A stretch of 64,000 nucleotides of DNA from Actinophytocola gossypii. Its GTDB lineage: Bacteria; Actinomycetota; Actinomycetes; Mycobacteriales; Pseudonocardiaceae. The position numbers and the translations under genes are program-made. Location: NCBI RefSeq assembly GCF_025165815.1, contig NZ_JAFFZE010000014.1, positions 62,001 through 126,000 on the forward strand. Direction: 5' to 3'. Below the pieces are notes generated by a model. It ran no database searches, had not been told where the DNA came from, and was given only the letters and a program-made list of their open reading frames with translations. Below are positions 62,753 through 64,000 of this stretch, piece after piece; position 1 is the stretch's first letter, and the number at the start of each line of letters is the position of its first letter.

Positions 62753-63757
62753 TCAGCGTTCGGGTTTGGTCTTGCGGCCGATGAGGTCGGCGGCCATCTC
62801 GCGAGGGTCGAAGCCGTCGTGGCAGACGCGGTGGACGACCTCGGTGATGGGCATCTCGACGTCGTGGCGCTTGGCGAGCTCGCGGATCGCGGAGCAGGAC
62901 TTCACGCCCTCGGCGACCTGGCCGTGGGCGGCGGCCTGCGCCTGGACGACGGTCTCACCCCGGCCGAGGCGTTCGCCGAACGCGCGGTTGCGGGACAGCG
63001 GCGACGCGCAGGTGGCCACCAGGTCGCCGAGGCCGGCCAGGCCGGCGAACGTCATCGGGTCGGCGCCGAGCGCGACGCCGAGGCGCGAGGTCTCCGCCAG
63101 GCCTCGGGTGATCAGCGTGGCCAGCGTGTTGTCGCCGTAGCCGAGACCGCCGGCCATCCCGCAGGACAGCGCGATCACGTTCTTGCACGCACCACCCAGC
63201 TCGCAGCCGACCACGTCGGTGATGGTGTACGGGCGGAAGTAGCCGGTCGTGCAGGCCTCCTGCACCGCCACCGCCCGGTCGTGGTCGGTGCACGCGATCA
63301 CCGACGCGGTCGGCTGCTCGGCCGCGATCTCCTTGGCCAGGTTCGGCCCGGACACCACCGCGACCTGGCTCTCCGGCACCCCGAGCACCTCGACGATCAC
63401 CTCGGACATCCGCCGCAGCGTGCCCAGCTCGACGCCCTTGGCCAGTGAGATCAGCGTGGCCGACGGGTCGATCAGGTTCCGCCACGCGGTGAGGTTGTGC
63501 CGCAGGCTCTGGCTCGGCACCGCCAGGACCACCGCCTCGGCGCCGTTCAGCGCCACCCGGGGATCCGAAGTGGACCGCAGGGCCGGCAGCGGCACGCCGG
63601 GCAGGTAGTCCGGGTTCGACCGCTCCGCCGCGATCGACTCCGCCACCGCGGCCCGCCGCGCCCACAGGGTCACCTCGCTGCCGGCGTCGGCCAGGACCTT
63701 CGCGAACGCGGTCCCCCACGAGCCGGCGCCGAGCACCGCGATGGGACCGGTGCTCAC
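62753..63757 (-). CDS. gpsA: NAD(P)H-dependent glycerol-3-phosphate dehydrogenase
   Basis: 334-residue enzyme reducing dihydroxyacetone phosphate to glycerol-3-phosphate for phospholipid synthesis. Rossmann motif [16 protein letters not shown] at the N-terminus, [23 protein letters not shown] and the catalytic-domain [20 protein letters not shown] with the active-site Lys, then [24 protein letters not shown] 63757 overlaps the plsC stop (GTGA). Stops 16 bp from the rskA remnant. Confidence 0.97.
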   Translation of the reverse strand: MSTGPIAVLGAGSWGTAFAKVLADAGSEVTLWARRAAVAESIAAERSNPDYLPGVPLPALRSTSDPRVALNGAEAVVLAVPSQSLRHNLTAWRNLIDPSATLISLAKGVELGTLRRMSEVIVEVLGVPESQVAVVSGPNLAKEIAAEQPTASVIACTDHDRAVAVQEACTTGYFRPYTITDVVGCELGGACKNVIALSCGMAGGLGYGDNTLATLITRGLAETSRLGVALGADPMTFAGLAGLGDLVATCASPLSRNRAFGERLGRGETVVQAQAAAHGQVAEGVKSCSAIRELAKRHDVEMPITEVVHRVCHDGFDPREMAADLIGRKTKPER

Positions 63758-64000
63758 TCGACGGTCCGCCGGGCGACGTAGAACTCCGACGGCGCCGGCT
63801 CCTGGCGGATCTCGGCGAGCTCGTCGCGCACCTTCACCATCAGCAGGTCGGTGACCTCGCGCAGCAGCTCGTTGGTCATCGGCCGGTCACGGTAGGCGGA
63901 CAGGTCCACCGGCTCACCCAGCCGGATGTGCACCTTCTTGCGCGGGAACGGCCGGAACTTCTTGCTGTAGCCGTCGAAGATGTGGTTCGTGCCCCACCGG
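63754..64000 (-). CDS. plsC: 1-acyl-sn-glycerol-3-phosphate acyltransferase, C-terminal part (5' end outside window)
   Basis: The last ~81 residues of an acyltransferase: [20 protein letters not shown] and [20 protein letters not shown], the C-terminal segment of actinobacterial PlsC-like proteins. The catalytic HX4D region lies outside the window. Its stop overlaps the gpsA start, linking acyl transfer to glycerol-3-phosphate supply. Assignment rests on this segment and on the plsC-gpsA pairing known from actinobacteria. Confidence 0.8.
   Translation of the reverse strand, partial: RWGTNHIFDGYSKKFRPFPRKKVHIRLGEPVDLSAYRDRPMTNELLREVTDLLMVKVRDELAEIRQEPAPSEFYVARRTVE

Noticed and set aside
1-64000. 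tRNA, rRNA, CRISPR, insertion sequence or prophage
   Set aside because: No cloverleaf with CCA-type end, repeat-spacer array, transposase or phage gene was recognised.

Overview
High-GC actinobacterial chromosome, most likely order Pseudonocardiales or a close relative. The evidence is very high G+C, frequent GTG starts, GTGA/ATGA stop-start overlaps, and a core gene order (ftsY, smc, acyP, mutM, rnc, YceD, sepIVA, then coaD, rsmD, pyc, recG, DAK2 protein, ung, thiL, DUF3515, ddl, gpsA) that I remember from Mycobacterium and, in part, Streptomyces. No species can be named from sequence alone. There are no rRNA or tRNA genes, CRISPR arrays, insertion sequences or phage genes.

Layout. 1-5.4 kb: a purine-ring (allantoin) catabolism block on the minus strand, aceB, a DUF6986 aldolase-like gene, allB and alc (cut by the window edge), running straight on from ftsY, a nitroreductase and an aldo/keto reductase. 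7.3-17.6 kb: an accessory stretch between ftsY and smc, with a NarL/DesK-type two-component system, the ngcEFG amino-sugar ABC importer (no ATPase gene), a DasR-type operator (dre), anmK, a sodium:solute symporter, two small secreted SH3-like proteins and an acetyltransferase. 17.6-23 kb: smc, an ECF sigma/anti-sigma pair with a candidate autoregulated leaderless promoter, and acylphosphatase. 23-33 kb: a second accessory stretch with PKD-domain and CAP-domain exported proteins, the complete potassium uptake operon kdpFABC-kdpDE, and a TetR regulator. 33-41 kb: mutM-rnc-rpmF-yceD-sepIVA, a tandem RNase Sa-like secreted protein, coaD, rsmD and a HelD-family RNA polymerase recycling ATPase. 41-48.7 kb: a CGNR regulator, a secreted protein, pyruvate carboxylase, a subtilase and a Scy/FilP-like coiled-coil protein. 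48.7-64 kb: recG, DAK2-domain protein, rpmB, a YbaB-like protein, ung, gamma-carbonic anhydrase, thiL, an Lrp ligand-binding protein, DUF3515, ddl, an accessory patch (MocR regulator, PNPOx-like protein, cysteine dioxygenase, an rskA gene remnant), gpsA and the 3' part of plsC.

How the genes work together. The allantoin genes yield glyoxylate, which malate synthase joins to acetyl-CoA. The ngc/anmK/symporter block fits import and recycling of chitin- and peptidoglycan-derived amino sugars under GlcNAc-responsive DasR control. Kdp handles potassium starvation. Two polar-growth coiled-coil proteins (SepIVA-like and Scy/FilP-like) fit a tip-growing cell. Most of the rest is DNA repair, translation and envelope housekeeping.

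The items most worth a second look are the tandem RNase Sa protein whose second domain has lost catalytic residues, the subtilase lacking the usual oxyanion asparagine, the dre site, the leaderless ECF promoter, the 11-residue repeats in the coiled-coil protein, a perfect 16-bp inverted repeat between recG and a DinB-like gene, and the frameshifted rskA remnant.
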